Source: Parachlorella kessleri
Lineage: Eukaryota; Chlorophyta; Trebouxiophyceae; Chlorellales; Chlorellaceae
Length of the DNA: 16,351 nucleotides
Direction: 5' to 3'
Assembly: GCA_001598975.1 (NCBI GenBank)
Contig: BBXU01000747.1
Span: 1 to 16,351 of the forward strand
The position numbers were made by a program, and so were the translations under genes. Positions 15,242 to 16,351 of this stretch are shown piece after piece. The notes beneath the pieces were generated by a model. The model was not told the DNA's origin, ran no database searches, and was given only the letters and a program-made list of their open reading frames with translations. The first letter of the stretch is position 1; each line of letters starts with the position of its first letter.

Positions 15242-16063
15242 TCAGTAGAAAACATGATTAAGCCTGTTTTGAAGGCAGTAATGCTTTTGGGCTTGCTCTG
15301 GAGAGTATTGAGCTCGATTTGATGCAACATTGCAGCCTTGGATCCTTCGGAGCCTCTTCCACCGGCATAAAAGCCTTCTGCCTTGCCCAAACATGCAACA
15401 TGAAGCAGCAACACATTCCTGCCGGGAGACCCGGCATGTTGATTCCATATGGAATATCCTGTGAATGCATTTCACAGGATATGTGCTTGATATGCAGTTA
15501 TGTGAAGCGGCACCAACACAGGGCGTGCAATGCCTCGCCAAGTGGTATGTTGTGTCGCACGGCCATTGAGAGATGCTGACATAAGCACAGTCTTGCCTGT
15601 CCTGCTTCTTTTTCAGCGTTATTGGCTGTCTGCCTGCCGGGGAAGACTCATTTGGAGCGATGAGGGCCTTGCTGAAGCCTGACAAACAATTTACTGGAGC
15701 TGGGGATTTTCGTGACCGATGCCCAGGCAAAGCCGCACGCCATTTCATTGGGCAGATTAGTACAGGCGACATGTCTGGGTGGCGGTCACGAAAAACCCTC
15801 CCAGCTTCTGTAGGTTGGCCAGCGGGCAGTAGCAGAGTCATCATAGCCTCAAACTTTGTCGTCCTCCGCATGGCATCATGATGACCACCATGCATGGTAC
15901 CACCGGTGGTCACATTTTGAGCAACTGGCCAGCTGGCAGTGATTTGTTGTACCCTTAATAAGAAGGAACTCGGCAAATGGTTGACGTGTCCACTGGTCGT
16001 CCATTGGTCCTTAAAACCAAAGAGGGATAATACCTTACAAAGTATTGAGACCAGGGTGCTCAT
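15242..16063 (-). CDS. Uncharacterised long ORF, doubtful
   Basis: A 273-codon uninterrupted frame, the longest in the window and unlikely by chance in a GC-balanced sequence. It starts MSTLVSILCKVLSLFGF (hydrophobic) and is rich in Cys, Arg and His toward the end. No domain is recognised. It runs through a large inverted repeat and three hairpins, and the opposite strand is also open across part of it (15660-15881). It may be a relic of a mobile or duplicated sequence rather than a gene. Confidence 0.25.
   Translation of the reverse strand: MSTLVSILCKVLSLFGFKDQWTTSGHVNHLPSSFLLRVQQITASWPVAQNVTTGGTMHGGHHDAMRRTTKFEAMMTLLLPAGQPTEAGRVFRDRHPDMSPVLICPMKWRAALPGHRSRKSPAPVNCLSGFSKALIAPNESSPAGRQPITLKKKQDRQDCAYVSISQWPCDTTYHLARHCTPCVGAASHNCISSTYPVKCIHRIFHMESTCRVSRQECVAASCCMFGQGRRLLCRWKRLRRIQGCNVASNRAQYSPEQAQKHYCLQNRLNHVFY
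15421..15482. repeat. Three consecutive hairpins
   Basis: GCCGGG-AGA-CCCGGC (15421-15435), the palindrome ATTCCATATGGAAT (15442-15455), and a 12-bp stem ATATCCTGTGAA/TTCACAGGATAT with a 5-nt loop (15454-15482). All arms are perfect. Confidence 0.7.
15657..15847. repeat. Large imperfect inverted repeat
   Basis: Left arm 15657-15729 and right arm 15772-15847 are inverted copies, about 68% identical by hand count, with the best block sharing TTTTCGTGACCG. The arms differ by one 3-nt indel; the spacer is 42 bp. Read outward-in, both arms translate to related peptides: FGAMRALLKP..GAGDFRDRCP and FEAMMTLLLP..EAGRVFRDRHP. Confidence 0.65.
15887..15910. repeat. Two abutting 12-bp palindromes
   Basis: ACCATGCATGGT (15887-15898) is followed directly by ACCACCGGTGGT (15899-15910); both are perfect. 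A further 14-bp palindrome, ACCCATATATGGGT, lies at 16129-16142. Confidence 0.6.
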
Positions 16064-16351
16064 AGCGGGGATCCCCCGGACACATCTGCTGCCAGCCTTT
16101 GCATGCAGCTGCTCGGATCAAGAGGCACACCCATATATGGGTAGCATAGCCAAATATCGGGGCAGAAGGTTGGAGGCATCTTTTCATATGCATGCATCCA
16201 ACAAAGCATATTACGATGAATGTTGGGGTACAGAAGGCAAGAGCATGGCGTGGCATGCATGCTGCCTAATGACTCACTACCCACCTTGCCTCATTTACAA
16301 AACACACATACGCGGCTATGCCGAGCATGACACGCAATGGAATAATAATAA
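16064..16351. other. No supportable gene at the right edge
   Basis: Only short minus frames (73-74 codons) are present. One palindrome (16129-16142) is the only structure noted. Confidence 0.5.

Noticed and set aside
1..16351. CRISPR array, bacterial operon, tRNA or rRNA genes
   Set aside because: No regularly spaced repeats, no ribosome-binding-site/ORF arrangement, and no cloverleaf or rRNA signature was recognised on reading both strands.

Overview
This window is eukaryotic nuclear DNA. It most resembles a chlorophyte (green algal) genome, although the species cannot be named from the sequence. The evidence is dense short introns of about 70-550 nt with GTAAGT/GTGAGT-type donors, and a strong TGCAG acceptor preference (19 of the 27 acceptors I placed), which is typical of green algae. 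There are no bacterial operons. Most open frames are short and not convincing as genes. Coding potential appears only once minus-strand exons are joined by hand.

Region 6499-13875 (minus) is one gene, a secreted or membrane-anchored copper amine oxidase of the animal-AOC-like type. I reconstruct 21 exons and about 831 residues. A signal/anchor segment, the catalytic Asp motif, the Asn-Tyr-Asp-Tyr topaquinone (TPQ) site, the His-x-His copper pair, the third copper His and the paired cysteines of the catalytic domain are all present. The TPQ tyrosine lies on a 27-nt microexon. Two introns use GC-AG borders. One junction (exons 5/6) does not resolve cleanly.

Region 3243-5380 (minus) is a second, previously unnamed small secreted protein gene of about 177 residues and 8 exons. 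After a signal peptide it is made of repeated phase-0 exons: a 42-nt Asn/Gly exon and a roughly 100-nt exon carrying NEA..NVA.V.NPSG.STS. Two copies of the 42-nt exon encode identical peptides and differ only at synonymous sites, so the repeat is under coding constraint. The product looks like a beta-rich, possibly amyloid- or solenoid-like extracellular protein. This is an inference.

Between the two genes (5381-6498) lie an 18-bp palindrome, one copy of a two-copy element with a compensated stem, and a tract (5751-6070) unusually dense in hairpins. Left of gene 2 (1-3242) I find no supportable gene. That stretch holds the other copy of the stem element, a GTAC-rich tract and a short retroposed fragment. 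Right of the oxidase (13876-16351) is its promoter, with two GTGATATA..TCAC palindromes 32 bp apart and two CACGTG boxes, then a pyrimidine-rich tract and a region of inverted repeats and hairpins with a long unexplained minus-strand ORF.

Scattered through the window are at least four copies of a very short element ending in GGCCTGGGCGTA plus a (TTTA)n tail. Three have convincing flanking direct repeats of 8-14 bp, the signature of a retroposed insertion. Two of these sit in introns of the oxidase in opposite orientations.
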